Shown here: positions 6,811 to 7,419 of the stretch, one piece after another
How positions within the stretch are numbered: position 1 is the stretch's first letter
Layout of the letters: each line of letters opens with the position of its first letter
From: Acidimicrobiales bacterium
Lineage (GTDB): Bacteria; Actinomycetota; Acidimicrobiia; Acidimicrobiales; JABEUL01
DNA length: 7,419 nt
Direction: 5' to 3'
Assembly: GCA_013044465.1 (NCBI GenBank)
Contig: JABEUL010000301.1
Location: 1 to 7,419 of the forward strand
The notes under the pieces: generated by a model
The model's database searches: none
The model's input: the letters and a program-made list of their open reading frames with translations, nothing else
Told to the model about the DNA's origin: nothing
Position numbers and translations under genes: made by a program

Positions 6811-7341
6811 TCAGTAAAGCTGCAGTTTCTCAACCATCAGTGCCACACCTGTTTTTTCCCTCAAATCCGTATTGCAGTATTTACAAAGTTGAGCCGCTCT
6901 TTCAGCAGGTGCTCCACATCCAGGACAATTCGCGTAGAAAATTATCTTATCTTCGCTTGCTCCGATATCCCAAAACTGTTTAACTGAAGAGGGAAAATCA
7001 TCCGATGGCGTTAAATGAATGGTTACGTGAACCCTAAGGTTAAAATTTGCATCCCTTTCGTCGACCTTTATTAGCCCAAGAATTTGAAGCTCCGCCGAGG
7101 TCGGCTTAACGTTACCTTTTAAATAACTACACCTAAGTAATTCTCCAATACTAAATTTTGAAAAATACTTCTCACCGAGCAAAAAGTCTTCGTCAGGTAC
7201 GAACTCGGCCGGAATTGCCATAGTGGCAAAATCAAGCACATTTGACTCGTTAAGAGTTGAATTAAGAAGTGAAACATCAAAGCTAGATTTGAAGTCCTGC
7301 CACTCATGGTCACTAGCATATTTAACGTCAAAATCAGGCAT
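6811..7341 (-). CDS. Small zinc-ribbon protein, possibly Tim44-like
   Basis: The 176-residue protein starts at ATG 7341-7339 and has no signal peptide or membrane helix. Its clearest feature is a C-terminal four-Cys zinc ribbon: Cys139 and Cys142 (CPGCGAP) with Cys153 and Cys156 (CKYC). The order before it, a beta-rich stretch with RVHVTIHL (103-110), then FWDIG (123-127) and the ribbon, then a short tail, resembles the end of bacterial Tim44-like proteins that carry a CGAP zinc ribbon. The first about 70 residues are acidic and unfamiliar, and the protein is shorter than typical Tim44-like proteins and lacks their membrane segments. The gene converges on the lipoprotein with 24 nt between the stops. 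Family membership is tentative; the zinc site is well supported. Function unknown. Confidence 0.75.
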   Translation of the reverse strand: MPDFDVKYASDHEWQDFKSSFDVSLLNSTLNESNVLDFATMAIPAEFVPDEDFLLGEKYFSKFSIGELLRCSYLKGNVKPTSAELQILGLIKVDERDANFNLRVHVTIHLTPSDDFPSSVKQFWDIGASEDKIIFYANCPGCGAPAERAAQLCKYCNTDLREKTGVALMVEKLQLY

Positions 7342-7362
7342 ATTTATCTACACTCTAATTCA

Positions 7363-7391
7363 ATTTTAAAACCAACCGTATTGAACATCAC
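7363..7391 (-). promoter_or_regulatory. Possible promoter for the zinc-ribbon gene
   Basis: On the minus strand, a -10-like TAAAAT (7368-7363) lies 21 nt before the ATG. A weak -35-like GTGATG (7391-7386, 3 of 6 consensus bases) is 17 nt upstream of it. The spacing is right and the position between gene start and window edge is sensible, but the match is poor. It would give a short leader of roughly 15 nt with no strong Shine-Dalgarno. Confidence 0.25.
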
Positions 7392-7419
7392 ACTGGCTGA
7401 GCTACTGCTGTGCCACAAC

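Noticed and set aside
6787..6850. Possible bidirectional terminator between the converging lipoprotein and zinc-ribbon genes
   Set aside because: The 24-nt gap has no inverted repeat; the nearby AAAGCTGCAGTTT is imperfect and inside the minus-strand gene.
7365..7419. tRNA-like phrases on the minus strand (GTAGCTCAGCC resembling a D-arm, GTTCAATAC resembling a T-loop)
   Set aside because: The two lie under 20 nt apart, with no room for an anticodon arm and no acceptor stem pairing.

Overview
The window looks like part of an actinobacterial chromosome. My best guess is the Acidimicrobiia: the base composition is moderate (mid-40s % GC by eye), the acyl-CoA reductase/HAD fusion and the long zinc alcohol dehydrogenase are types I associate with Actinomycetota, and the lipoprotein repeat (Ser-Cys-x5-Cys-x-x-x-Gly alternating with Asp-boxes) is a style I remember as common in Acidimicrobiales. 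This taxonomic call is inference, not a search result. TGA is used as a normal stop codon (ends of the genes at 1699, 2940 and 4526) and TGG as Trp.

Positions 1-5546 hold a tightly packed plus-strand operon that enters from the left edge. It encodes (1) the C-terminal part of a fatty acyl-CoA reductase fused to a HAD-IB phosphatase-like domain, (2) a zinc-dependent alcohol dehydrogenase, (3) a LarA/DUF2088 (lactate racemase-like) protein and (4) a PlsC-type glycerophospholipid acyltransferase. The first two junctions overlap by 4 nt (ATGA, GTGA), so translation is probably coupled. Read together, the set suggests a lipid pathway: fatty acyl reduction, a polyol or alcohol dehydrogenase, a possible stereo-inverting enzyme, a phosphatase-like domain and an acyltransferase. 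The chemistry is not known to me, and the LarA-like member is the surprising one.

The reductase frame contains an in-frame TGA at 44-46, just upstream of its catalytic YxxxK motif, at a place where homologues normally have Gly. This is a real nonsense mutation, a sequencing or assembly error, or something stranger. It decides whether the reductase is functional.

After a 22-nt gap comes a secreted lipoprotein (5569-6786) predicted to be a seven-bladed beta-propeller with one Cys pair per blade. Converging on it from the minus strand is a small cytosolic protein (6811-7341) with a C-terminal four-Cys zinc ribbon, which resembles the end of Tim44-like zinc-ribbon proteins. The last 78 bases are the intergenic region upstream of that minus-strand gene. 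I saw no RNA genes, insertion sequences, CRISPR arrays or clear terminators.
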